This document shows positions 11,692 through 22,451 of a stretch of DNA of 64,000 nt, piece by piece. Source of the DNA: Leptobrachium leishanense. Taxonomy: Eukaryota; Chordata; Amphibia; Anura; Megophryidae. The notes under the pieces were generated by a model. The model was not told where the DNA came from. It did not search any database and saw only the letters and a program-made list of their open reading frames with translations. The first letter of the stretch is position 1, and each line of letters opens with the position of its first letter. The stretch spans positions 83,541,877-83,605,876 of the forward strand of contig CM019063.1 in the NCBI GenBank assembly GCA_009667805.1. The letters run 5' to 3'. Both the position numbers and the translations under genes were made by a program.

Positions 11692-12226
11692 CAGTGGTGG
11701 CATGCAGACGTTCTTGTTTGCCTTATGCGACAAAGACTTTCCAAATCGATAGGGCTTTCCCCTGTCCTCGATGGTCTGAGTTGGTGAAACTTGGTGAAAC
11801 ATGCCATTCCATGAAGAATGTTTTACATCAACATTAGACCTCCTTCTTCCTGACAGCTCCCTGTATACACAACCCTGGTTAAGTTCACCAAGAACTCTTT
11901 ACCAGAGGTAACTTTATCAAAAGGAAAGCACGTTCTCCCCATTATTACTGGACTATACTGAAGAGTAAATGTAGACTTCCCAAATCCTGGAACAGTAGCT
12001 CACGCAAATTTCTTCAGTGAACATTTCTTCACTTTTTATCTCTGTCAACTTCTTTCCTTTCACTGAAAAATGTGGGAGGATCTCTGAGACCGCTTGTAGG
12101 CTGCCAACGATGACTGCTGTTGCCAAAAATGTTCCTGACTGAGCCTAAGGTATATGTCCTCTACAGGGTGAATGTGTGCACAACTCCAGCCTTTGCGGCC
12201 TCAGAGTATGAATTTTTTTCTTCATC
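11692..12226. other. No recognised feature
   Basis: Flank between the Tc1 nest and a hAT MITE. No motif-bearing ORF or repeat recognised. Confidence 0.5.
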
Positions 12227-12234
12227 CTCCAGCC

Positions 12235-12418
12235 CAGTGGTTCCCAACCGCGGTCCTCAAGTACCCACAACAGGCCAGGTTTTATGTATCACCTTGGGGA
12301 GAAACAGACTGAATCCTGCAATCACTGAGCAACAAATCATCTCATCTGTGCTGTGCTTCAGATATATAGAAAACCTGACCTGTTGGGGGGACTTGAAGAC
12401 CGTGGTTGGGAACCACTG
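12235..12418. repeat. hAT-type MITE with 8-bp TSD, copy 2
   Basis: The inverted ends CAGTGGTTCCCAACCGCGGT and its complement are typical of hAT elements (CAGNGGTTC...). It is flanked by CTCCAGCC (12227-12234) and CTCTAGAC (12419-12426), an 8-bp duplication with two changes. It aligns over its whole length with 3565-3747. Confidence 0.85.
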
Positions 12419-12488
12419 CTCTAGACACCTGAGAGACATCTTCCAAGCTACATCCAGAGCTATCCCTCATTTCCCCTGGGATTTAACT

Positions 12489-12850
12489 CAGACACCAAAT
12501 ACACAGGCAGCCGGTGATTTTAGGGAGCACCGGATCTCCTCTCAGCAGCAATCACCTCCTCCACTGGACAAACAGACCGGGAACAGGATTGAAGTTTAAA
12601 ATAAATATTTTATTTGTTTACAATAATAAAATACACCAAAACAATAATTTGCTTCCTCAGTTGGTGTGTATATCCCTGTGTCTCCTTCTGTATCCTTTTA
12701 TATATCTTTTATTATTGTAAACAAATAAATTAATTATTTTGAACTTCAATCCTGTACTTGGTCTGATTGTTCAGCGGAGGAGGTTATTGCTGCTGAGAGA
12801 AGATCTGGTGCGCCCTAAAATCACCGACTGCCTGTGTATCTGGTGTCTGA
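12489..12850. repeat. Large inverted repeat with ~145-bp arms
   Basis: The left arm starts CAGACACCAAATACACAGGC and the right arm ends with its near-complement; pairing continues through the TTTTAGGG, CTCTCAGCAGCAAT and AGGATTGAAGTT blocks and through ATTTGTTTACAATAATAAAA. Only about 75 bp remain as loop. It could be a foldback DNA element; I see no target duplication. Confidence 0.7.
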
Positions 12851-12924
12851 TTGTGAGACACCACAAAATTTGAGTGAAATCCATCTTATTTTCTCTTAAG
12901 AATTATTTGAATCTGCTACACTAT

Positions 12925-13115
12925 CAGGGATATTCAGAGAGCGTGAAAAGCAGGAGAATGACTGGAGAATGACAGGAGAATGAAAAATTCTAGGTCAAAA
13001 TAGCCGATTTGGAAAGTGAGATGAAAGGGAGAATTTTTCTGGTTTGGCTATTTTGACCTAGAATTTTTCATTCTCCAGTTATTCCCCTTCTTTTCACGCT
13101 CCATGAATAACCCTG
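12925..13115. repeat. CAGGG-family hairpin MITE, TAT target duplication
   Basis: A 191-bp palindrome with ends CAGGGATATTCAGAGAGCGT and CAGGGTTATTCATGGAGCGT (right end as complement), and TAT on both sides (12922-12924, 13116-13118). The arms carry GGAGAATGACTGGAGAATG and TTCTAGGTCAAAATAGCC. Sister copies are at 18672, 18834, 39842 and 48674. Confidence 0.85.
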
Positions 13116-13118
13116 TAT

Positions 13119-13840
13119 GCGTATTTATATTATTTGAGGGATATTGGTGAGAGGCTACCAGATGGTGACTACCACTTGTGCCAAGGAGACTAACCAATAT
13201 AGAGGACCCTCTCCAACCTTTATGTGAAAGAAGGTCTGAATCTTGTGGGAGATATTATTCAAATAAGAAATTTATACGAGCTATAAATAAAACTCGACCG
13301 TATTTCTCAGAAAGTCTCCTGAATCTGTTTTCACTTGTATATGTTTTGTTTACAAAAATACAACTGCAAGCAAACTAGATAAAAATATATATATATTTAT
13401 TACGTGTACAAAATAATTTATCCTCCGAACAAAATCAAGGATTTATAAACACAACATCCATCAGCACACATATTCCTAGCTTTTAGAATTAGATCATGTT
13501 AGTAACATCATAAATGATTAGTACCATTTACTTTAATCAGTTAGTAACTAAACATAGATGGTTAGTTCAACTTAATAACTGTTTCTGCTTAATTCCCAGA
13601 AAACAAACATTCAAAACAAGCTAGAATCCGGTATGTATGTGTATATATATATATATATGTTTGTATACACATATATATCTCTGTGCTACCTGGGTCAACA
13701 AAAAGATGAAGCTATCACTTATTCTATTTAGAATAAGTAAGCAAAACTTATTTAGTGAATCATCCCCTAATAACGAGAATTAAGCTTCTAATCTTATACT
13801 TTTTAAATTTAGGTTATAAAATCCCTGCTTAATTCAATCA
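13119..13840. other. No recognised feature
   Basis: AT-rich DNA with short TA-rich runs near 13388 and 13643. Its end may belong to the LINE that starts to be readable at 13845. Confidence 0.45.
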
Positions 13841-13844
13841 CCAT

Positions 13845-14166
13845 AGCTCTTCCAATTTCAATATATATATATTTTGGAATAACCTCCCAGACGCCATCAA
13901 ATCTTCCCCCAGTCTAAAGTCACTCAAGAGCTCCCTATTAACATACCTCAATACAGAATGCACCTGTAAACATGTAACATAGTGACTATCTACATATTTA
14001 TTTTCTGTTAATCTGTATATTTGTTTTGTGTTAATTTCTTGCATTTTACTACTTTGTATTTCTGTAACACTTCAATGTTCTTGAACCCAGGAGATACTTG
14101 AAAACGAGAGAAATCTCAATGTATCCTTCCTGGTAAAATCCTTTCTAAATAAATAAATAAATAAAA
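13845..14166 (+). mobile_element. 3' end of an L2/CR1-type LINE
   Basis: It has the last 36 codons of a LINE ORF2 (13872-13982, NNLPDAIKSSPSLKSLKSSL and on to a TAG), a ~110-bp 3' UTR, and a tail TTCCTGGTAAAATCC ending in repeated AAAT units. The end of ORF2 resembles the final peptide of L2 and CR1 clade elements. The last ~75 bp match the tails of the SINEs at 49987, 54200 and 61293, which makes this the likely partner LINE. Confidence 0.75.
13872..13982 (+). pseudogene. LINE ORF2, C-terminal 36 residues
   Basis: FWNNLPDAIKSSPSLKSLK and the following SSLLTYLNTECTCKHVT run in one frame to a TAG at 13980-13982. The W-N-x-LP-x-x-(I/V) start is the conserved end of L2/CR1 ORF2 proteins. Everything upstream is lost or decayed. 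Confidence 0.75.
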
Positions 14167-15785
14167 TATATGTATCCATTGCAACAAATAAGGATAGGAT
14201 CCTTTTATCAGACTTCTTATATTTCTATACTGCAGGTTAGAAATATATCAAAGATTCCGATCTAGCGTTAATCTGAGATAACTCTCAGTCTATATCCGTT
14301 GAGCGCACTAAGTGGCCGGACGGGCGTCGAGTGGAAGGAACGTCCACTCTCACGGACATCCCTTCTGCTCTCCAATGACACTCGTCTGCCCCCAGCATAA
14401 CTCAGAATGTGCCTGACTTTGCGGCAACGCATTGGTACCCTTCTACCCTGACTATAATTGACAATCTTTACTGTATGCGGATATTAATTCACCTGTTTTG
14501 AGTATATCGTTCACTGTATCTTGGTTTCTGTATGTTCTTCTCTTTTACATCTCTCTGTGTATGTATTTTATTTCTACGAAAAATGGTTCTTGGTTTCATG
14601 TGATTTTTCCACTACAAATGTATGCTTTTTTTCTAAAATAATTTTTGTGTTTAGCACAGAAACAGCAAATGATTGTCGTACTAGGAGGCATATAAGCAGG
14701 GAAAGGCACATGCAGCAAAACTGCAAATGAAATATTGCAAAGAAACAACATCCAAGTGAAAAAGGAAAGGGGGAGAGACATCCAATCAAACACAGGGCAG
14801 CAAGACCGGGAAGGTGGTCGGATCTGCAGGTGATCTACAGTTGGGGCATCTGTGTAAATAAAAGGAAATTAAGGGGACAAGGGGGGGAGCTGGGGGGACT
14901 GCCTTAAATAAGTGGCGTTCCTGGGTCACTCCAGCCAAATGTCTGCTTCTGTAGTTGCTTCGTGTATGCCATGTGCTTGACTTTTCTGCTTTTCTATGCC
15001 AATATAACAGATTTTTCACAAAGAATAAAATAATGATAGAATTTCAAACTTCTAGAATAGCCTTTTAAGGAGACGGGTTGAGACTGGGCAGAGCTGTCAG
15101 TTCTCTTCTGTGTTCAACTCAAGTATTTAGAAAGCTGAAAAAGTATTTAGAAAGCTGAAAACCTTTGCAGAAAACCAGGTAACTGTAAACAGCCTTTGTG
15201 TGAATGCCATACTGTACATATTGTTAAAAGGTTTTGCCTTGAAAATAGATCATTGTATAGTTTTTGAAAACCAGACGTCATGGTTACTAATGTGTTTCTC
15301 AGAAGGATAAACTGCAGCGGAGTTATGAAGATCAACTATATATATATATACACACGTGCGTCAGAGTCCGTTTATATTTCTAATATCAGAATTTTACAGC
15401 AAAGCTTTGTGTGCTTTTCACATTGACCTTGCTCCTACACAAAGTTATTGCTTTCAGTTCTATGACTGCCGTGGCAAACTGTAACAATCCAATGATATAC
15501 ACAATTATTCCATTCTGCAAGGCATCTCGCTTCTTTTTGCTAGGCTACTGGTTCAATATAAGTCTATGCGTCATGGACACAAGGACCAATGTACATCTAA
15601 TCACATTCTGCACTCTATTTATATCTCATTTTATGTATGATAAATATATATATATATCTTTCTGTATAGCTCATCTATCTGTCTCATGCTCTGTCTCTTT
15701 CTGTATGTATATCCAGGCCCAAACTGGGACAAAATATAGACCCGGGCATTTTGGACTGAGCGACCCACATTTTTTTTCTACACAG
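14167..15785. other. No recognised feature
   Basis: No motif-bearing ORF. It holds short AT microsatellites near 15339 and 15646 and a tandem copy of AAAGTATTTAGAAAGCTGAA near 15120-15160. Nothing else is supported. Confidence 0.45.
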
Positions 15786-15995
15786 CGCACATTACTGTGA
15801 GTTTTATTGCTGTGGAGATCTGTGATACGCTCATACACCCGCACATTACTGTGGAGCTCTGTAAAAACCCATACAACACTACACATTATGGGAGTGTCAC
15901 AAAGCTCCACAGTAATGTGCCACGTTTATGAGGGTATCACAGAGCTCCACAGTAATGTGCAGTGTGTATGAGGGCGTCACTGAGCTCCACTGTAA
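15786..15995. repeat. Short inverted/tandem repeat with CTCCACAGTAATGTGC unit
   Basis: The unit CTCCACAGTAATGTGC and its complement GCACATTACTGTGGAGCTCT occur at least five times, in both orientations, with CATACAC/GTGTATGAGGG spacers. The pattern fits a decayed foldback element. Confidence 0.6.
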
Positions 15996-16014
15996 TAAAA
16001 CTCAATGTATCTAT

Positions 16015-16560
16015 CAATTCATTCATCCCCCCAGCATATCAATTCATCCATTTCACCCCCCAGCATATCAATTCATTAATTTCTCCCCCCAGCATATCAA
16101 TTTCTTCATCACCCGCAGCATATCAATTCATTAATTTCTCCTCCCCCAGCATATCAATTCATTCATTTCTCCCCCCAGCATATCAATTCATTCATTTCTC
16201 CCCCAACATACCAATTCATTCATTTCTCCCCCCAGCATATCAATTCATTCATTTCTCCCCCAGCATATCAATTCATTAATTTCTCCCCCAGCATATCAAT
16301 TCATTTCTCCCCCAACATATTCATTCATTCCCATCATATCCATTCATTTCTCCCCTCCAGCATATCCATTCATTCATCCCCATGCATACCAATTAATTTT
16401 TCTCTCCCACAATAACAATTCATTTTTCTCCCCCTACCAATTAATTCATTCCCCATACCAATTAATTCATCCCCCAGCATATCAATTCATTTTTCTCTCC
16501 CATACCAATTAATTCATTCCCCATACCAATTAATTCATCCCCCCAGCATACCAATTCATT
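16015..16560. repeat. Minisatellite, unit near CCCCAGCATATCAATTCATT
   Basis: More than a dozen imperfect copies of a ~25-30-bp unit (CAGCATATCAATTCATTCAT plus a C-rich run) lie head to tail. The last third degrades into TACCAATTAATTCAT units. Apparent ORFs across it are by-products of the repeat. Confidence 0.9.
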
Positions 16561-17442
16561 TTCTACAATTAATTTCCCCATGCCAATTAATTAGTTCATT
16601 CTCTGCCCACCCCCATGCCAATTATGTAGTTCATTCTCCACCCCCCCATACCTCATGGCTGGCTTGGTGTCGCATGCCGGCAGGAGCCGGGAGTGAGACG
16701 TCCTGTCACACTCAACAGGGAGGATCAGGCCCACACACGCGCATTAATCACAGGCCGCGTGTGTGTGGGTGCTCCCTGAGTCGTAATCCGAGGGAGCCGG
16801 CCAGCCGTCGACCCCCGTTGATGACGTCACCCCGGCCGCACTCCCTCTTCACTCTGCCTAGGCTGCCTTGCCGGGCGGCTGGCTATGTTGGCCAGTTGCC
16901 TGGCACGGGAGGATAACGGCCTACCAGGCAAACGACCTGTTTGCCCGATGGCCAGTTCAGGCCTGTGCATATCTGTATATCTGTTTCTGATGGCTTCTGT
17001 ATCCTTTCTCTGTGTCTTCTTTTGTCTTTTTTCTCTCTTTGTTTCCGTCTCTGTGTCCCGGTGTGTTTGTCTGTGTCTCTGTCTCTCCCTCTTTCTGTGT
17101 GTGTGTTTGTGTATCTTTCTGACAGGATGGTGTTCAAGATCTTTAGTTAAGCAAGCAAGAATGTCTCAAACACACTGTTATGTGAGCAGAGAAAATCAGC
17201 AGCCTCTAAAAGTGCAGTTTTGTATCAAAAAATTTATTTTGCAAATAAAAGCTAAATTAATAAAAAAATCTTTTATGTATGATTTTTATGCAAGAATTCT
17301 AAGATTTTACAGAACAAGAAAAGAATGCAGGTACAGCACAACTATCTGGGATACGTGAGTAAACAAAAGGTGGAATATAAATCCAACAATGTCTAGTGCA
17401 GCAAAGCTCCTACATCTAGGTCAGTGATGGCAAACCTTGGCA
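16561..17442. other. No gene recognised; GC-rich then TG/TC-rich low complexity
   Basis: 16660-16920 is GC- and CpG-rich without a convincing ORF. 16990-17125 is a TCTGTGTC-type low-complexity run. The remainder shows nothing I recognise. Confidence 0.45.
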
Positions 17443-17450
17443 CCTCAGAA

Positions 17451-18566
17451 CAGGGGCGGATCCAGAGACTAGTCTCGGGAGGGGCACTGACAGAAAATAA
17501 GGTGTTTTAGCAGAGAGCCCGACTCACGAGAATTTACAGAGGGTCCGGCTCACAGGAGCTTACAATTTAGAGGAGCAGAGGGCCCGGCTCACAGGAGCTT
17601 ACAATCTAGAGGAGCAGAGGGCCCGGCTCACATGAGCTTACAATCTAGTGGAGCAGAGGACACCCAGGAGTTTACAATCTGGAGAAGCAGAGGACACCCA
17701 GGAGCTTACAATCTAGAGGACCAGAAGGCACCCAGGAGCTTACAATCTGGAGGAGCAGAGGGCACGAGGAGTTTACAATCTGGAGGAGCAGAGGACACCC
17801 AGGAGTTTACAATCTAGAGGACCAGAAGGCACCCAGGAGCTTACAATCTAGAAGAGCAGAGAGCACCCAGGAGCTTACAATCTGGAGGAGCAGAGGGCAC
17901 CCAGGAGTTTAGAATCTAGAGGAGCAGAGGACACCCAGGAGCTTACAATCTAGAGGAGCAGAGGGCACACAGGAGCTTACAATCTAGAGGAGAAGAGGAC
18001 ACCCAGGAATTTACAATCTGGAGGAGCAGAGAGCACCCAGGAGCTTACAATCTAGAGAAGCAGAGAGCACCCAGGAGCTTACAATCTAGAGGAGCAGAGG
18101 ACACCCAGGAGCTTACAATCTAGAGGAGGCTGGAGCAGTTACAGACTCATATCTGAGAGGTTTATTACTGTGCAGCTCTAGCTTTGTTATACACCCTGAA
18201 GGATCAAACTCTCAGGGACCCATTACTTACCTCCCTGGTGTCCCTGCATGGAGGCTCCAGCCCCTCTCTCCTCTGATCCTGTTGCTCAGTGCAGCCTCAG
18301 ATCCAGCCCTTTCCTGTGGCTGTCAGGCAGGCATGGAAGGAGACAGGCTCAGCCACATGGTCACCGGGAAAAGGATCACCACGTGACACACCCCTGACAC
18401 ATGACTGGGAGGGGCAATCCACAGTGCTTCTGCGCAGTGTGTGCCTCTGCAAATCGCGATGTCTGCATTCACTGCACACATCGTGATTTGAGTTCTGGAG
18501 GTCAGCCTGGCATCTGCACTGCTCGGGGGAGGCAATTGCCCCGTTGCCCCCCTGGATCCGCCCCTG
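17451..18566. mobile_element. hAT-like element (1116 bp) carrying a minisatellite
   Basis: The ends CAGGGGCGGATCCAGAGA and CAGGGGCGGATCCAGGGG (right end as complement) are inverted. It is flanked by CCTCAGAA (17443-17450) and CCTCAGAG (18567-18574), an 8-bp duplication with one change. More than half the inside is a 34-bp minisatellite. No transposase is present. Its ends resemble those of the 40947-42757 element. Confidence 0.85.
17500..18126. repeat. 34-bp minisatellite inside a hAT-like element
   Basis: Repeated unit near GAGGAGCAGAGGGCACCCAG followed by GAGCTTACAATCTA, roughly 18 copies with small changes. It lies wholly within the element at 17451-18566. ORFs across it are artefacts of a unit that is nearly a multiple of three. 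Confidence 0.9.
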
Positions 18567-18671
18567 CCTCAGAGGTTTCTGAACATGTCACAGGAACGGG
18601 GCCAGATTACCATAGGGGCTATGGAGCAGTAGCTCCAGGCCCATGCCTCATAATAGGCCCAGAGAAACTAT

Positions 18672-18824
18672 CAGGTCTATTCAAAGGATGATGAAAATCA
18701 GGAGAATTGGCAGGAGAAGAGAAGTGAGATAAATGGGAGAATTTTTCAGGTTTGGGTATTTTGACCTAGAATTTTCACTTCTCCAGTCATTCTCCTGAGT
18801 TTCACCTTTCTTTGAATAGACCTG
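18672..18824. repeat. CAGGG-family hairpin MITE, TAT target duplication
   Basis: Ends CAGGTCTATTCAAAGGATG and CAGGTCTATTCAAAGAAAGG (right end as complement), with TAT at 18669-18671 and 18825-18827. The arms share the GGAGAA and TTTTGACCTAGAATTTTC blocks with the other copies. A second copy starts nine bases further on. Confidence 0.8.
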
Positions 18825-18833
18825 TATAACTAT

Positions 18834-19012
18834 CACGGTTATTCAGAGAGAGGTGAAAGTCAGGGGAATAACTGGAGAATTTAAAATTCTAGGTCAAAAT
18901 AGCCAAACCAGAAAAATTCTCTCATTTATATCACATTCCAAATTGGCTATTTGGTCTAGATTGTTCATTCTCCTGGCAATTCTCCTGGTTTTCACCTCTC
19001 TGATTAGCCCTC
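18834..19012. repeat. CAGGG-family hairpin MITE, TAT target duplication
   Basis: The ends are CACGGTTATTCAGAGAGAGG and a right end whose complement is GAGGGCTAATCAGAGAGG. TAT lies on both sides (18831-18833, 19013-19015). The termini are slightly decayed, but the inner GGTCAAAATAGCC palindrome is clear. Confidence 0.75.
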
Positions 19013-19559
19013 TATGTCTGCATTGATGGGCAATTGGACCTCTGTCGCTCTGACTCCATAGCAGCTATAGGATCAATTGCAGTATCAGCGGAAAGGCCAG
19101 AGCATGACCAATGATACCAAAAAACACCAGGTTTTATGTAACAATAAAAATAAAATATTTCTTTTTCTTTCTAACACAGCAATATTGTTCACTTTTCAAT
19201 TATAAAGTGAACAATGATGCTGCACTAACCATCCAATGTCACCAAAAAGTGTGGAGGCAATGGCACAATCCATTATTATGCATTGTTCCATCAAAAACCT
19301 AAACCTTCACTCCACACTAGACATGTGCATTCGTTTTAGTACTAAAACGATTTAGTCAGAATTTTGGGATAATTTAGTTTTAGTATGACTCAAGAGAAAC
19401 GAAACTGCTCAGTACAAAAAACGAAAGAAACTAAAATTATATGCACTACATTTTTAGTTTCAGTCCTTTTTGTGATATTACATTGAGTGAAGGAGACCAG
19501 CAATGAAGAGAGCAACATCGCAACATCCGAAGTTCTGCACCTCCACATGCCAATGCAGT

Positions 19560-19965
19560 AGGATGTTCTATACAGAGAGGGACATTAATTAATGCAGGAG
19601 GATGTTCTATACATTATACCGAGAGGGGTATTAATGCAGGAGGATGTTATATACATTATACAGAGAAAGGTATAAATTGAGGACGTTCTATACAGAGAGG
19701 GGTATTAATTACTGCAGGTGGATGTTCTATACATTATACAGAGATGGGTATTCATGCAGGAGGATGTTATATACATTATACAGAGAATGGTATAAATTGA
19801 GGAGGATGTTCTATACAGAGAGGGACATTAATTAATTCAGAAGGATGTTCTATATATTATTCAGAGAGGGGTATTAATTAATGCAGGTGGATGTTGTATA
19901 CATTATACAGAGAGGGGTATTAATTAATGCAGGAGGATGTTCTAAACATTATACAGAGAGGATCC
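19560..19965. repeat. Tandem repeat, ~45-bp unit
   Basis: About eight imperfect copies of a unit with GGAGGATGTTCTATACATTA and CAGAGAGGGGTATTAATTA. It lies within the hAT-like element at 19318-20556. Confidence 0.85.
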
Positions 19966-20213
19966 TTTTTTTTCAGCCCTTTAAATCCAGTGGCTGTGAG
20001 CGCTGAGATCGGCTGCTTGTTACATTATCTCTCAGTACAATGTATCAGGCTCAGTTGTTACAGTAACTGACTAACAGCGCTCAGAGTTTCAGTTAAACAA
20101 GGAAATAATATTGTTATAACCTCTTATATATAAAATATTATTTACTAGTTTTACTGAAACTCTGAGCACTGTGATGAGCAGCAGTCAGTTACTGAAACAG
20201 CTTTGCCTGACAC

Positions 20214-20342
20214 GGGCAATATTACAATGTTGGTGCTAACTTAACCAGAGCTGTTGTAAACTGAAAACCTCCATAGGCTATAATGGCTCTGGAAGTTTAC
20301 AACAGCTCTGGTTATGTTGGCACCAACTATGTAATATGGCCC
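20214..20342. repeat. Palindromic MITE, 'TGGTGCTAACTTAACC' family, copy 2
   Basis: Ends GGGCAATATTACAATGTTGG and GGGCCATATTACATAGTTGG (right end as complement). It aligns end to end with 3138-3267 and lies inside the hAT-like element, so it landed after or travelled with it. Confidence 0.8.
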
Positions 20343-21644
20343 ACATTGTGCTGAGAGTGAGAGATACTGTAACAAGCAGCGATCTCAGCCCTCTGAGGAG
20401 CCACTACAATAGTAATTGTATCCATTGGTTTTCGGATGAATGAAATTAGTTTTCATACTAAAGAACTGAAAACGAATTTCTTTAGTAACTAAATAAATTG
20501 CATTTTAGAACTGATCCATTAGTTCAAAACGAAATTTTGTGCTGTGCACATGTCTACTCCACACTGCAGCTAACAGCACTGAGGAGACTTTGGAATTCTG
20601 CGTTTCTAATCTTTACATGTCACAAATTCAAGTGAGGCATCATTGGACAGGAGAGAGTCTTGCCTTTGCATTGATACCAAACATGGCCATGTAAAAGCTA
20701 AAAAAAACAAAACGTTTATTTTTAGTTCCAAAGAGATGGCATTGTCCATTTATTACGTATAAAGTGAGCAATACCACTGCAGTTACCTCATTACCCACGC
20801 TGGGAGCAAGTTCAGTATTTAATACATAGTCATATTATTCATAAAACTTCATCCTCCAAAACACAAGCGAAAATTTTCAGTTTTGGTTAAAATTGTGTAT
20901 TTTCTCAGAAAAGTGCAGTAACATTTCAATTTTTTTAATACGAATGCCCTATAGAATATATAACCACAAAGGTTTGGATGATAAAATGTGAAAAAAAATT
21001 ACACGCTGTGAAAGATGAATAAAATCTGAATGGAAATTTACTCACAGTATCTGCCTGTTTAGATATACCGATAACTGCACTATTAACCCTTTCGCTGCTG
21101 AGGCATTTCACGCCTGTGTTGAGCTCTTTTTACCGGTTTCGCTCATCATGTTTAACCTCATTTTGAAGCCTTATTTTATTATATGACCCAGACATATTAT
21201 ATATCGTTCTTTTCGGCAGATTCATAATATATCATTATTATATGTATACGTCATGTCCTGCCTGTATATTATAACAAAAAATGCAATAAAAATAGAATTT
21301 TCAATAATTTATGATGTGTAAAGTGTTTTTTTTCACATTTTAACATGCAAGCATTTGCGGTTATATTTTCTATGAGTTGCGCTTGTTAAAAAATTACGTT
21401 ACATTTTTATGGGGGGAAATTGTGTGACTTTTAATAAACGCACCCCATACAAAAATCGTTAGTGCAGCATCATTGTTCACATTATAGTTGAAATGGGAAC
21501 AATATTGCTACATTATCAAAACAAAAAAAAACTTGTTTATTATTTTTATCATTTTTTTAATATTTTTTTTATATTAACTTTTACATGGTCATGTTTGGTA
21601 TCGTTGGAAAGGCCATGCTCTGGCTGATCCAATAATACCAACAT

Positions 21645-21711
21645 TAACCCCTAGCTGCCACGAATCGGGAGATAGGGGGTTCCAATGCCATTGGTGGCAA
21701 CTAGGGGTTAA
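21645..21711. repeat. TTAACCCCTAG hairpin
   Basis: TTAACCCCTAGCTGCCA and its near-complement TGGCAACTAGGGGTTAA bracket a short loop. TTAA at both outer edges suggests a piggyBac-type terminal piece, but partner ends are not clear. Confidence 0.5.
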
Positions 21712-21797
21712 CTCGCGCTACGCACGATGACACCAGTTGTCAGGGGGAGTTCCCGGAAGCTTGGCCGACATCTTGGATTTCGGCCAGCTCCGGGAGA

Positions 21798-21837
21798 GGA
21801 TCACGATTCGGTGCTTTTCGGCACCGAATCGTGATCC
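21798..21837. repeat. Perfect 17-bp hairpin
   Basis: GGATCACGATTCGGTGC pairs perfectly with GCACCGAATCGTGATCC across the 6-base loop TTTTCG. A second perfect hairpin follows 20 bases later. Confidence 0.85.
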
Positions 21838-21857
21838 GGCACCCAAGGGGTTAAAGC

Positions 21858-21904
21858 CAGGCACCGTTTGGAAGGGCAGGCTGTGTCCTTCCAAACGGTG
21901 CCTG
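21858..21904. repeat. Perfect 18-bp hairpin
   Basis: CAGGCACCGTTTGGAAGG pairs perfectly with CCTTCCAAACGGTGCCTG across an 11-base loop. A GGGGTTAA lies between it and the preceding hairpin. Confidence 0.85.
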
Positions 21905-22451
21905 ACTTTCACCGCTGGACCCCGGCGATCGGGAGGGAGAGAGGTCCGAAGGACCTCCCCCCTCCCTTTCAGGCACCTCCTCCCCACTCGCGGGGGTGGC
22001 GCCTTAAATAGATGTCATCCAAGATGTCAGCCTGCACCGGGGGGCTAGCAATCGGCCGGAATCCCGGCCGATTGCTGCCTCCTGTGCTAGGACTAGTGAT
22101 GACTCCTGTGCTAGGACTAGTGATGAGCCAACACCCCTGTGTTCGGTTCGCATTCGAACTCGAACAATTTCAAAAGTTCGAGTTCAAACTCGAACCGAAG
22201 TCAATGGGACTCAAGTTCAATTTTTAGAGTGCCCTGCAAGAGGGCATATATGCAAGATATTTGCCATAAAAGGTGTATGGGGGTCCGGGTAGTGCCCTGG
22301 AGGACAGGAAACAAGGACAAAAAGTTTAAAAAAAAGTTTTTAAAGGAACAGTGAGTTTTCCATAAAATAAGGGTTAAAAATAAAAACGAAAAATTCCTTC
22401 AAATATCGTGCCTAGGAGGTCCCCATAACCTGCCCGTGAAGTGTATATATA

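Larger units (their letters stand above)
19318..20556. mobile_element. hAT-like element (1239 bp), perfect 8-bp TSD
   Basis: The ends TAGACATGTGCATTCG and TAGACATGTGCACAGC (right end as complement) are inverted, flanked by a perfect CTCCACAC duplication (19310-19317 and 20557-20564). Inside are AACGAAA/TTCGTTT blocks near both ends, a tandem repeat at 19560-19965 and a palindromic MITE at 20214-20342. No transposase ORF is visible. Confidence 0.9.
19085..21640. repeat. Arms of a decayed inverted-repeat element, invaded by a hAT element
   Basis: 19085-19235 (GGCCAGAGCATGACCAATGA through GTTCACTTTTCAATTATA and GATGCTGCACTAA) pairs as inverted complement with 21445-21635 (GTTAGTGCAGCATCATTGTT through GGCCATGCTCTGGCTG). 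A partly similar stretch is at 20655-20800. The hAT element 19318-20556 sits between the arms and is younger. The right side runs into TTAACCC motifs at 21085 and 21645. Confidence 0.55.

Noticed and set aside
12120..12599. 159-codon open frame on the plus strand
   Set aside because: It crosses the hAT MITE at 12235-12418 and the inverted repeat at 12489; no protein-like signal.
15962..16279. 105-codon open frame
   Set aside because: Lies across the CAGCATATCAATTCATT minisatellite.
16015..16560. CRISPR-like array
   Set aside because: Units are contiguous, imperfect and without unique spacers; it is a minisatellite in vertebrate DNA.
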